From positions 37,878,667 through 37,942,666 of the forward strand of contig OZ022238.1 of the NCBI GenBank assembly GCA_963978895.1: DNA of 64,000 bases, read 5' to 3'. Below the pieces are notes generated by a model. It was not told the origin of the DNA. It worked only from the letters and a program-made list of their open reading frames with translations, and searched no databases. Of this stretch, positions 11,692 to 24,100 are shown piece after piece (positions within the stretch are counted from its first letter, which is position 1; each line of letters begins with the position of its first letter). The position numbers and the translations under genes are program-made. Source of the DNA: Erpobdella octoculata (lineage: Eukaryota; Annelida; Clitellata; Hirudinida; Erpobdellidae).

Positions 11692-12787
11692 TCATTTCCT
11701 CGAATGCCGACGTGGCTTTTTCTGTCCTTTTTTGCAGCGATTTATAATCTTATCAAAATGTTTTTTCCATGTCAGTTTCGTGTCAAATACTACACCAAGA
11801 AACGCGACTTTGTTCTTCCAACCAATCATCTTTCCATTCATATAAATGGGTGGAGAATCATTTCGGAATACATTGTTTCTTGTGAAACAAACTCCCACCG
11901 ATTTTTCAGTTGATAGTTTAAATTCCCAATTCTGTAAAAACCCCTGGACCTTCCCCAAACGATTCTGCACGGTGCGGGGGTCTTTTCCAAAAATTCATAT
12001 TGCAACTTCAGCTACGAACACCGATGTCCAAAGTCCAGGGGTTTCCTGACATGGTATGTCATTCATCATAATTATAAACAAGAGCGGGCTTAAATCTAAG
12101 CCTTGTGGAATACTGTTTTCTAGGTGCACTAGATCTGATAATGTTTACCCCACACAAACCCTGGCCTCTCTATTGTTCGAAAAACTTTGTATCCACTTTA
12201 TTATTTTCTCTCTGACACCAAGCCCTCCGAGTTTTATTGTGAGTTCTTTTTGCCATAGTAAGTCAAAGGCCTTTTCTAGGTCGAGAAAGACCGCCATTGT
12301 ACCACCTCGTTTTCACATCGAACGTTTTACGTCGTTATGTAATCTGAGAATGTGGTCGGTGCATCTCCTGCCTTTTCTAAAACCAGATTGCTCCCGGTTC
12401 AGTAGATTATTCTGTTCTAGGTAGTATCGCAATCGATTTTGAACAATACGTTCAGTGACCTTGCAAAGGATGATGTCAAGGAAATAGGGCAATATAATTT
12501 GTATCAGAAAGATTTTTTCCAGGTTTAAAAAGAGGAATAATTATGGATTGTTTCCATAATGTCGCTATTTCTCCTTTTGACCAGGATATATTTATGACTT
12601 CTAAGAGCCTTTTTAGACCATTATTGTCTAGTCCTTGTAACATCTCATAACAGATCGTGTCCTGACCTGGGGATTTGTCTTTGGTACTTTGCTCCAGAGC
12701 TTCAGTCAGTTCCTTTATTGTTATTGCAGTGTTTAATCGATGTGGATCATCTGCCGAAGAACTGCCGACCCTGAAAACAAACCCCAC
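11692..12787 (-). pseudogene. I-type LINE reverse transcriptase, broken
   Basis: The N-terminal part (12787-12476) has ITIKELTEALEQSTKDKSPG, QDTICYEMLQ and WKQSIIIPLFKPGKNLSDT. Middle blocks are read on - through 12050-12450 only with frameshifts. The C-terminal part (11970-11692) has LQNWEFKLSTEKSVGVCF and VAFLGVVFDTKLTWKKH. Catalytic blocks are not intact in one frame. Confidence 0.75.
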
Positions 12788-13417
12788 GTCTTCCCTTAAA
12801 GCATTTTTCTTTTGGACAAATTTTTTGTTGAGGTTTTTGTCTGACGAGTTTTAAGCTATAGCTGTTGCCAGCGTATCAACTTTTTCCTTGTCAGTGAAAA
12901 CGGTCTTTCCGTCATTTAACCTCAACGCTGGGACGTTAAAGCTTGCGTGAGTGTGGAACATTCCTTTTACTGTTCTCCACATAACATTGAAATTGAATTC
13001 GGAATGTGAGTTAAGAGAACCACGAAAGGTACGCCAGTGGTTTCGTTTTGCTTCCTTCGCCACTCTTTGTGCGATTTGTTTAAATTCACGATATCTATCA
13101 AAACCATCCGTAGTATATTTCCTTCGTTGTGAATACAGGGCCTGGTTTCTTGTTTTAATTGCTCTCGCAGACTCCTTATTCCACCACGGTACCGGCTTAA
13201 GTCATGATATTTTGTTGTTTTTTACCTGTATAGATGCTGCGGCTGCCTCGTTTAAACGTTGTGTTATTTCTCTTGTTGCGTCCTCTATATTGTTAAAATT
13301 TGGGAATGCACCCAACGCATTTTTTGTAAGCAGTTGATATATTTCCCCATTTACTTTTTCCTAAACTCCACATTTTTCTGTTGTTTGTCTCATAGTGGAT
13401 TTCTTCGTTGAGTTTGA

Positions 13418-15375
13418 TCAAACCCGGGTAGTGATACTACCTATATTTTCGTATAACACCACACTTGCAATCTTCCGGGACAAGAAGGGAGAGCACATTG
13501 CTATGTCTATAGGCGTTGTTTTGCCGCTGGGAGTAATATGGGTTCCTGTTTCTGTAAACAGGGCAACCAAATTATGCTGATCCAGTAGTTTTTCACTTAA
13601 TTTTTCTTTTATCCGATGTGTCAGCACCAAAAACTACAAAGTATGCGTTTAGGTCTCCAAGGATGATTGAGTTGTTGTATGCAAACGACTTATGCAATGT
13701 GGTAAGCAAAGTGTGATGCATGTGTTTTGGTGGGATGTAGGTATTGATGATGTTGATGTGAGCACCCACTTATTGTTCACGAGCAGTGATTCATATTCGC
13801 TTGTGATTGTGTCTGTGGTGAAGAAAGCCAGAGTGGTGAACACGAAAGCTTCGATCTTCTCTATCACAATTACAAAGACAACAACAGGAACTTCAGATTT
13901 GCAAAAATGCTCAATTATTCAGAATACCACTTCGTATAAACGGATGATCAACCTGACAAGGATCAGCAAGAAAGGGAGACGACAAAGTTCTGAAACTAAT
14001 CAGCCCTTCGTTTTTTGACTTATTGTGAAATTATTTTCTATTTTGATAATTCTGACAACTGCTTAAAACTCGTTAGCCGCTGCTAGCTATAAGTGAATAA
14101 CTATCTATAATAATTTGTTAACTGTGATGATTCATATGAAAATCAAAATATGATTGTGATTCATATTCGCTTTGTTATATTGCTTGTGAGGTGTAGGAAA
14201 CACCATTTCGAATGAGTGTAGCAATCCCTTCTCCTTGAGAGCGAAATCTATCTAGTCTGACAATATTGTAGCCCGAAACATTAAATTTGCTTCCTTCTTT
14301 CAGCCATGTTTCTTGCAAGGCAATAAGGTCTGACACAGTACCGTAGGAAGGGTTGTGCGGGCTGTGCCATCGCACAGGGTGCGGCGTCATGGGGGCGCTA
14401 ATAATATACATAAATAAAAAACATTTAATACATATTTTGCAAGATCAAAGAGAGTTAAAAATTTAAATTGATAATATCATTTTAAACCAGTTAATTTTCA
14501 AAACATGCCGCCCAATTTTTGGATGTCATTTTTATATTCTTCTATCAAATTATTTTTCTTTCAATCAATACTTTACTTTCATTCGCGAATGACTAAAGAA
14601 TGTTTTTAAAATGTCGACGTTTCCTTTGATGTCATTTTTATTTCTATTATTTCAACTTTCATTCACTGCACGGTGAAAGATTTTTTTATTAGTTGTCGTA
14701 CTTGTTAAAATTAAATTGTTTTTTTAAAGTGGTAGGTTTAGTTATATATTTTGCTTTTGTTATCGTTTTACAGTTTTATTTTTTATTAGCAAATTTACAA
14801 TAAAGTCCTGATTATCAAGAGGTAAAATTTAAAAAAAAATAAACATACTGGTTACCCTACGTCATAAGGGACCCGATTCAATAACAGTCGTTAATGTAAA
14901 TGCTAAAATTTGTTTTGCGTTTGCCTAAATTTCAGATCAAAAAGTTAAAATGTCGTCCGCATCAGGTAGTAAAAAACTTACAGGTGATCAGAATAGAAAA
15001 AGCGACGAGAAGAACAACATAACAACAAACATTTAGCAGTTTTAATGTCAAGTTGGTTGAAGTCAAGTGAAATCGTTGAGGAGATGCAAAACAATGAACA
15101 TAAATTTGAAGATATCAGAAACGAGCAACATTTACCTCAGCAAATTCATCTAAATAACAAAATTATTTTTTTTCATGCTTTATAGAAAATTAAAATGTTT
15201 TATCAATTGTTTCACTCTTCCATTTTTTTAGGGGGCGCCAAAAAAATGTAACTTGCACAGAACGCCAAAATAGCTTGCTACGGCTCTGGTCTGACAGTCT
15301 TTTCCTTTAAAAAAAACACTCAACTCATCCACTCTTGCTTGAATACTTTGGCAGTTCCATTGCAAAATGGTTAAC
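13418..15375 (-). pseudogene. I-type LINE AP-like endonuclease, split by a hAT-type element
   Basis: The N-terminal start lies at about 15375-15297 (ILQWNCQSIQARVDEL on the minus strand). It is interrupted by the hAT-type element 14336-15288 and resumes with DLIALQETWLKEG and YNIVRLDR at 14411-14175. A distal piece (13630-13418) has TGTHITPSGKTTPIDIAM. WNC, ET and the final region are all typical of the I/R1 endonuclease. The middle is partly lost. Confidence 0.75.
14336..15288. mobile_element. hAT-type non-autonomous transposon with 8-bp target duplication
   Basis: Termini are CAGTACCGTAGGAAG at the left and, in reverse complement, CAGAGCCGTAGCAAG at the right. The exact 8-bp repeat GTCTGACA flanks it (14328-14335 and 15289-15296). 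TIR style and duplication length fit hAT. The interior is AT-rich without a transposase. It interrupts the endonuclease of the I-type LINE, which gives the order of insertion. Confidence 0.85.
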
Positions 15376-15447
15376 TTTGTACCCATGATTGATTTGATAA
15401 GTGGTTTAGTTTATCTTTTTGTTTCACCCAAGCGTCTTAGTCTGTGG

Positions 15448-16528
15448 CAGAGGCGTGGATTCAGCAAAATGTTGAGGGGGGCGAAGATTTTTTAACTTAA
15501 ACCCAGAGAATCTTCAAACAAAAATGACCATCCCAATATACATTTGGATGTTGTATTTTCATGTAAATCATCCTATTAGTTAAAAAAACAGTTAAAAAAA
15601 GTTAACTTTTATTTAATATTGAATGCAGACAAAATGCGTTTAAATTATGAATGTAACAAAGGGTATCGACGTTTTTCATTTTTACAAAATTTTCCACTGA
15701 ATCATCAAGATAAAATAGACTAAGGGTACTAAAAGATTGAAAAATACTAGCAGAGATTTAAGTAACTGGATATTAATCAACAAGTATGATAAATACTGTT
15801 TTCATCAACTATTCTAAATTCTCAATCGTGTGTGAGCTAATAAAAATAATTTGAAATGAATTAGAAAAATCTTGGTGAGAGAGCTCAAGCAACCGGGTAG
15901 GATAAGAATATTCAAATTGTTCCTTAAGCTAGGACAGATACAAGGTTCTAAATTTCATACGAGTTTGATCGGATGGACCGAAAGCAAGCAATCAATCAAT
16001 CCATTAAATTTCTATAGGGCTATTTCCTTGGCGTTCAATAGCGCTCGGACACAAACTTATTAAACAGATATGTTTTAAGCCCCGACGGAAAACAGTGAGA
16101 GAAGTAGATTTAGTAATAGAAGTAGGAAGAGAGTTCCAGAGAAAGGGACCAGAGTAGGAAAAAGAGCGTTCAGCAAAAAATTGCTTAACAGAAAAAAAAG
16201 AGTGGAAAAGAGCAATTTTCAATTTTAAACATTAGTAAGCAAATTTTAAAAATTACCCTATATCTAAGAGGAAGCCAGAGAAGAAAGAAAAGATATGGAG
16301 TGATATGAGAAAAGTAAGAGGCGCGAGAAACTAAGCACTAAAAGATAAAAAAATATTAGCTGTAGATTATAAGTAATATAATTCAAAAAGTATGATAAAT
16401 ACTGTTTTTATCAACTAATCTAAATACTCATTCATGGGTTAGCTAGAAAAAATATTTTTTCAATTTGGTAGAAAAATATTGAGGGGGGCCATGGCCCCCC
16501 TCAGCCCCCCCCCCAATCCACGCCTCTG
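15448..16528. mobile_element. hAT-type MITE family X, copy 1, with internal LINE fragment
   Basis: Termini CAGAGGCGTGGATTCAGC and AATCCACGCCTCTG are inverted repeats. The exact 8-bp repeat GTCTGTGG flanks it (15440-15447 and 16529-16536). Sub-terminal G- and C-runs are also mirrored. The interior contains a minus-strand LINE 3' end (about 15983-16335) that copy 2 lacks. Confidence 0.9.
15983..16335 (-). pseudogene. LINE 3' end captured inside hAT-type copy 1
   Basis: The minus-strand frame (16222-16004) reads RSFSYSGPFLWNSLPTSI then LTVFRRGLKHICL, a typical C-terminal tail of LINE ORF2 proteins. It is followed by an (ATTG)n simple-repeat tail at about 15985-16000. In copy 2 the flanking sequence GGATGGACCGAA is continuous without it. 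Confidence 0.75.
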
Positions 16529-16777
16529 GTCTGTGGGTTCGGAAATCTCCATGTTTTTTCCACATTCTTCAGAGTCTGTACTATAGTACGCTGTTAAACA
16601 TGTTTACAATGACTTTCATTTTAGCATCTAAAGGCATTTGTGGTATGTCCTTTGTTATCAATTGAATCTCAAAAAGGAGCTTTTGTAGTGTTGGTAATTT
16701 AATCATCTCGTTACAATCCTGTCAGTTTCTTTTTACTTGTCTTTTCTTTTTTTCATTCTCAAAAATCTGCTTTTTTA

Positions 16778-17180
16778 TTAGGTTTTTCTGTGTTTCAGTC
16801 GTTTCTCTTTAGGCTTATTGTTATTATTTCTACCAGGACCAGTTTTCAATGTTTTTTGTCTCTTTTTCGTTGCGTTTGAATCCTTTTTTATTGAAGGACT
16901 TTTGGCAGGGGTTTTTGACGCTACTTTTTTCAAAGCAGCGGCATACGAAATCCCCTCCTTCGCAACTGTCGAATTTACTTTAAGGGACATCGTGTACTTT
17001 GGGCAGATTTTACTGCCAGTACAGTGCCTTTTTTTGTTGCAGCTCGCGCAAATACAAGGTCTGTCTTTTTTGCTTTCTCTTTTTCGGGACATGATTTGTA
17101 GTCATGTTCATCTGTACAGATTGGGCACTTCATTGTGTTTAATTCTGCACTCTTTACCTTTGTGCGGAAAGACAGATAGG
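16778..17180 (-). pseudogene. I-type LINE ORF1 (Gag-like) with zinc knuckles
   Basis: Near 17130-17085 the minus strand reads CPICTDEHDYKSCPEKEK, a C-x2-C-x4-H-x4-C knuckle. After a frame change comes CASCNKKRHCTGSKICP, a second knuckle. A Lys-rich tail follows (TPAKSPSIKKDSNATKKR). This is the Gag of I/R1-type LINEs, which binds the element RNA. The upstream N-terminal part to about 17830 is read only in fragments. Confidence 0.7.
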
Positions 17181-18172
17181 CGAATTGAAGCCTCTTTGGA
17201 GCCTTACCTTTTTGGAAAGTAAAAATTATGGCTGTTGTTGGGGTTATGACTCTCTTTACTTTTTTGATTATGCGATATGCTGAGGTGCATCATCCGGTTT
17301 GTTCTTTGACATCATCGTTTGTCAAATCAAAAGGCACTCCGGTTATTACAACCTAGTTATAGGTGCGGGTTTTGAGGTGAAGACTTTTACGCAATAATTA
17401 TCGACTTTGGAAAGGGAAAGGATAACTTCCCTTTCTTTGTCGACAGTGTCATCGTGTCATGACACTCAATCTTGTACCACGGGCCCTAATTAAGACTTTT
17501 CAACCAGTAAAGTGTCAAAAAATTTTGAATTTTAAAAGGGTCCACAAGTTTTTGTGACTCAAGGACCTGTACCTGAAGCATGATTGTTTCAGATGCATTT
17601 TGATTCCGCGGGCAGGACGCATCACGGAACCACTTGTTTACTGGTTCGCTAGGCTGTTCTGGAGTCTCTTCGCTTCAATTTTTTTTTCACTGTCTCCCAG
17701 ACTTCTCCAACTTGGTTTTAGATTTTTCAAACCATTTGGCGCGTTCACCATTGCCATTGACTCTTTGTCCAAGGTATTCAAAGGTGAAACGGTCTATTGA
17801 GCAGAAGTATTTGACAATGATGAAGTGATTTTAATCTCTATTTCTAAATTATTGTCGTATGTGAATCTTTTAGATTTTTTTCTCCTATTTAAAACATGTT
17901 TATTTTAATTATTAAGAGTTATACCTACAGATTTTTCAACAACATAAGGAATGTAGAATTGCGTGAAACTGTTTTAACATAAAATTTAAATTAAAACAAT
18001 TTACAAAATAGTTAAGAAATTTAAAAAAACGCATAATCAAAATAAATACCTGCCATGTTTATGTTTATATTGCTTATATTATAATGTGGGGAATTTATGA
18101 CTTTACAGTTACGATAGCTGTACAATATAACTATACAAAGAAAATATAATATAATATAGATTATTATATAAC

Positions 18173-21100
18173 ATGGAAAAAACTGAGAGTAATATAGCTG
18201 CTTTTATAAGGGAAGCTGAAGTCATAGTTTCAAAGGCTGGAGAGGTAAATGTTGAAGGCTGAAACTATTCTGCAATTTCGGCAGAGGCGTGGATTCAGCA
18301 AAATGTTGAGGGGGGGGCGAAGATTTTTCAAATTCAACCCAGAGAATCTTCAAACAAAAATGACCATCCGAATATACACTTGTATGTTTTGTAGTTTTGT
18401 ATGTTGTATTTTCATGTAAAACATCATATTAGTTAAAAACGGTTTAAAAAAAATTAAACTTTTATTTAATATTGAATGCAGACAAAATCGTAATTATGAA
18501 TGTAACAAAGGGTAAGGACGTTCTTTCATTTTTACAAAATTGTCCACTAAATCATCAAGATCAAATAGACTGAAGGTACTAAAACATTGGAAAATAATAG
18601 CAGTGATTTAACTAACTGGATATTATTTACCAAGAATGATAAATACTGCTTTCATCAACTAATCTAAATACTCGTGTGTGAGCTAATAAAAATAATTTAA
18701 AATGAATTGGAAAAATCTTGGTAAGAAAACTCAAGCAGCCGGGTAGGATAAGAATATGCTAATCGTTCGTCAAGCTAGGACAGATACACGAGGCTAAAGT
18801 TCATACGAGTTCGATCGGATGGACCGAAGGTACTAAAAGAAAAATATTGGCAGGAATATAACTAGATAGATATAATTCAAAAAGTATGATGAATAAAATA
18901 CTGCTTTTATCAACTAATCTAAATACTCAATCATGGGTGAATTAGAAAAGATATTTTTTCTATTTGGTTGAAAAATCTTGAGGGGGCCGTAGCCCCCCTC
19001 AGCCCCTCCCAATCCACGCCTCTGAATTTCGGCATTTCGGTTTTAAGAATAATTTTTAAAAGAATTTATTATATTTTTAAATGCTTTTTTGTTTTTGTTT
19101 TTTTTTAATTGAATCATGTATTGTCATCTAAAGCTATGCTGAAAGTTTCAGCTTCCTAGCTAGTCAAAAAGCTGGTTAAATTTTACTTGAAAGATTTGCG
19201 TACAGAGAAAGACACACACACAGACAGAGATTGTAACCTAAATAAAAGTTTGTAAAAACTAATTAAAGATTACCGGTATGTGGTTAGGAACATGGTTAGG
19301 ATGAGGTTAGGTCTTATTTATTTTTTTAAGTCATGGTAGTGAAGTAGTGTCAAAAACAAGCCCATAGAAAAGAGAGTAGAGTACTGATCATGTGAATGTA
19401 GTTTGTAAATGTAACCTTTCACTTTCTTTAGTTAGAGAAGAATTTTTTTCGATATTAAAAGTTAGTTAATTTTTAAATTCTGGAGATTTATTTATACTAA
19501 TTTTGTAATAATGATTTTCCAATTGTTAGTTTTTGCTTTACTTCTTGGCTGAATGAGGACAAATCTTCATAGGAAACTATTTCTTCTCTACCTTTTACAC
19601 CACCTAGTTTTTAAATGGCAATAACTGCTACAAATCTTATCTTAATCATGTATTTCTAATGATATTCTTTAGTTAAATATTCTTTCTATTACTTCTATAT
19701 GATATTTTATTATTCTATAGTTGAAATAGTTTTTTTTCTCATAAAGTGAAAGATTACCCTGCATATGTGCTCTTTTTTTGTTTAGTCACAGCTCGCTGAT
19801 TTCCACCTATAGTTTTAACATTACATCAATGCTTATTTTCACAGACTGTAAAGCGATCTTTTTTTGAAAATAAAAGTGTCTCTGAGAAAATCAACTTTGC
19901 TGATTTAGTAACAGAGACAGATAAAAACGTGGAACATCTGATTAAGTCCTACTTGAATGAAAGGTTTCCAGATCACTGGTATTATTTTGTTTTTAAACTA
20001 TTTTATTAATTTTTGTGTTTTTTATATATTATTTTTTTAAAAGTTTTATTGGAGAAGAGTCTACTAATGATGAGCCATTAACTTTGTCTGAAAAACCAAC
20101 TTGGATTCTTGATCCTATTGATGGAACTACAAACTTCATTCACAGGTTATTAATAAATAATAATTAAATTGATATTATTATAGCTTATAATAAAGGGTGA
20201 AAAAATTTGATTTTTCTTAGGTTTCCATTCTGTTGTATTTCACTTGGCTTGCTAGTTAATAAAGTAGTAAGTATTTGAAAGTTCTAATATTTTTCAGTTG
20301 TCCACTATAAAGACTTCATGATTTTAATGTATTAAATTATCGGTATACTCATGGTTTTATAAAGAACTATGTTCTAAATTGAAGAAAATAAACTGCTTGA
20401 ATTCAAATAATTTTTGTTTTAAACAAAATTTTGTTATGACCGACTTTATAATATTCAGAGTTTTTCAAATGCTTTAAATACCAATTTTTTCGGACAGACA
20501 CATTTATTCATTATAAGCTGTATTTGTTAGAGGCTATCTTGATCATTATTCATTATCCCAATTTTTTTAAAACAATTTTTCCAGACAGAGTTTGGAATTG
20601 TTTACAATCCAATTACGAATGAACTTTTCTCAGCACAAAGAGGAAAAGGCTCCTTCCTTAATGGCCATAGACTGACAGTTTCAAGTGTCTCTAGTAAGTA
20701 CCTTTGGTTTCTTCGTGCCAAACATGTGTTTTGTTTTTTGAGATTTTAATTTTTTTTAAATGGGAAACAAAAAATTAATCTAATTCCTTAATTTGTTATG
20801 TATGTACACTTGTACAATAATGCACAGTAAACTTTCATTAATCCAGATTGACTGTTGACACTAATATTAATCTAGGTAACTGAAATAGGAAATCATTGAA
20901 AAATTTATAAACTATATCATAATGACAAGGTCAACCTGCTAATTTTCCAGTATTTTTGTGTGAAAATGTTTTCATTACTATAGTTGGAATTTGTGCTCTG
21001 GCATAATTAAATTCAGTATTTTATATTTAACAGAACTCAACAAAGCCCTGGTTTGTGCAGAATTCGGTGCCAGCCGTGATGATGAAACAGTACAAAAAAA

Positions 21101-24100
21101 ACTAAGCAGCATGAAAAAAGTTATTCAAAATGCTCATGGGTTAATTTAGTTTTCATTTTTTTTTAAATTCCGTGTTGCCACTTGTTATAAATTTATAAAT
21201 ACGAAATGAGTTTAAATCAACACACAAAAAACTAAATTCTTGCTGCAACAAATTATTAGGTTAAATAATTATGCATTTGGACCCAACTAGGCAGTTGTGA
21301 TATGTGGTTAGATAAGATAAGATAAGATAACGTTTATTATAGTGGTTTAGAAGACTTTACGCCTATAGACAACCACTTCGAATTAAAAATAATAATAAAT
21401 AGAATAAAATAAAATAAATGATAATAATAGATAAATAAACTAATAAAAAATAAATAATTGCATAAAAAATCAGTATCCATGCCTGGATAGCGCTACTTTA
21501 AAAGATGTGGTAGTCTCAGATGCTACAGTGTCATCGTCCAAGTCATTCCATATGTTTATCACTCTAGAACTAAAAAAAGCCTTTTTTAAAGTCTTTTCTT
21601 GTTTTTTAAAAAGCTTGAATCTATGTCCCCTAGTGCTTTGAATCGGTGGTTGTTCGAAAAACATTGCTGGTGTTAAATCCTCTTTTCCTGTTATTATCTT
21701 GTAGGCTTCGATCAAGTCACCCCTACTTCTCCTTTTCTCTAGAGTTGTTAAGCCGCATTGTTTTAATCTTTCTTCGTAAGGTAACTGGCTTAAATGCTTA
21801 ATCAACTTTGTAGCCCTCCTTTGTACCTTCTCCAACACTACGATGTCCTTTTTTAAAACAGGGCTCCAAGCTTGTACACAATATTCTAGATGTGGTCTTA
21901 CCAAACATTTGTATAGTCTGATAATTATTTCCTGGTTTCGACTTATTATTGTTCTCTTGACCAATCCTAAAATCTTATTGGCTCGCTTTGCTGCTTCCGC
22001 ACACTGTCTTGATGGTTTGCCGCTATTGTGTACTACAACTCCCAGATCTCTTTCCTCTTCAGATGTCTTCAACAATATTCCTCCCATCTCATACTGAAAC
22101 TCTTGATTTCTCTTACCCATGTGCATCACTGAGCATTTATCTACGTTGAACATCATTTGCCAGTCTAGGGACCATTGGTATATTTTTTCAAGATCTTTTC
22201 TTAAAATGTCGGCATCCAGCTCACACTCTACTTTCATGGATAACTTTGTGTCATCAGCAAATTTCGAGACCTTTGAACAAGTCGCTAAATCAAGGTCGTT
22301 AATGAACAGAACAAATAGTAATGGTCCCAAAACGGATCCTTGCGGTACACCACTTTTTATGCTTTTCCACTCCGAGTATTTCCCTTTAATTCCCACTTTT
22401 TGTCTTCTGTCAGCTAGCCATTCTTTGATCCATCCTCGAATATTACCTCCTATTCCAGCCGCTTCTATTTTTCTCATCAACCGTGTATGTGGTACTTTGT
22501 CGAAGGCTTTGGCAAAATCCAGATAGACTATGTCTACAGGGGATCCTTTATCTAAGTGGGTATAAACATTTTCAAAACAATCTAGCAAATTTGTTAGACA
22601 TGATCGCCTTTGTACGAATCCATGTTGGCTGTTTATCAAAATGTTGTGGTGTCTAATGTGATTCATTAATTCGAGCTGAATGATTTTTTCCATGACTTTG
22701 CAAATAATACATGTGAGACTTACTGGACGATAGTTACTTGCCTCAGATCTGCTACCTTTTTTAAAGAGTGGTACAATGATTGCATCTTTCCAATCACGAG
22801 GAATTTCTCCAGTTTTCAAGGACCTGTTCATTATTTCTGCTAATACATCGCTTATTTCGTGTCTTACTTCTCTTAAAAACATGGGATGTAATGCATCGAT
22901 ACCCGGACTTTTATCTGTTTTTAGGTCCTTCAAGTGTCTTTCAACGTTCTCTTTTGTGATAACCACATCAGTCATTATCTCGTCTATTTTTCCCTTAAAC
23001 ATGTTCACAGGTTCCGGTATGTTTTCTATGTCTTCTTCAGTAAAAACCGTACAAAAATAATTATTTAACATTTCAGCTACCTCTTCATCGTTTTCAACCA
23101 CTTCGCCTAACTCATTTTTTAACGGCCCCACTAGGTCTTTTCGTGGTTTAGCTCAACAGCTTTCTAGTTCATTCTCACTGTTTGTTATCTGCATATTTGA
23201 AATTTTTTACGTCAAATTTTGTTTTATCAGTATTCGTAGCTTAGGTTCTGCAGCAATGAACATGTGTTATGTAGCAGCAGGAAGATGTGATGCTTATTGG
23301 GAGTATGGAACACATGCATGGGATGCTGCTGCTGGTCATATCATTGTCCTAGAAGCTGGTGGAACTGTGTGTTGCACTGATGGTATGATTTGGTTACATT
23401 TCGTTTGTTTTAATGCTAGAAATGATTTCATAATGTAGAAATATGAGATCAGAATCTTACATTTTTTGTTCTGAACATTTTACTTTGCATGTACATAGAA
23501 ATGTTATCAAATATAGTTGCAGTTTAGCAGTATTAAACTATAGTAGCTAAGCTAGGGCTATATTAAGTACTTGTTTCGATGCATAATCATAGTCAAATAG
23601 CTATTCAGTAAAATAGCAGTGGTGTGATCAAATCAGAATAGTAGTCATGTGACATCTGTTTTTACATATGGGGCCACCAGATCGAGTGAACTAAAATAAC
23701 TTTTTCATTAACATAATCATATAACATGGTTGCATAAAATAGGTTGCAGTGATGTTTGTTTTGAAAACCCAGTCCCTCGCCGTTAGGGATGTCACGGGTA
23801 GTACTTTTTGGAGTTTTCAGGTTCAGGTTTGTGAAACTAGAGTTTTCGGGTTCGGGTTTGTGAAACTAGAGTTTTCGGGTTCGGGTTTGTAAAACTCGAG
23901 TTTTCGGGTTCGGGTTTGTGAAACTCAGGTTTTCGGGTTTGTAGTTTTCCAAAAACCGGGTTCGGGTTCGGGTACTGGCTTATGATTTCAAATTCCTGGA
24001 TTGATTTTAAATTTATCTAGTGTATATACATATACAAACGAGAGCGATCAATTCATCCATTGGACATTACACGTATTGAATAAACTCTAACAAGTTATTT

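Larger units (their letters stand above)
11097..17830 (-). mobile_element. I-type LINE with RNase H, decayed, carrying two hAT insertions
   Basis: On the minus strand: a gag-like ORF1 with two zinc knuckles (about 17180-16778), AP endonuclease (pieces from 15375 to 13418), RT (12787-11692), an RNase H remnant (about 11690-11630) and a terminal Cys/His region (11445-11194). The RNase H plus CCHC Gag layout is that of the I clade. Many frameshifts, stops and deletions are present; most of RNase H is missing between RT and SHVGIRGNEIAD. Two elements with hAT-type termini (14336-15288 and 15448-16528) interrupt it. The 5' boundary near 17830 is approximate. Confidence 0.8.

Noticed and set aside
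21470..23131. Reading the RT frame as part of the inositol monophosphatase gene
   Set aside because: It is antisense, lies wholly in intron 6 and belongs to a LINE with its own (GATAA)4 tail.
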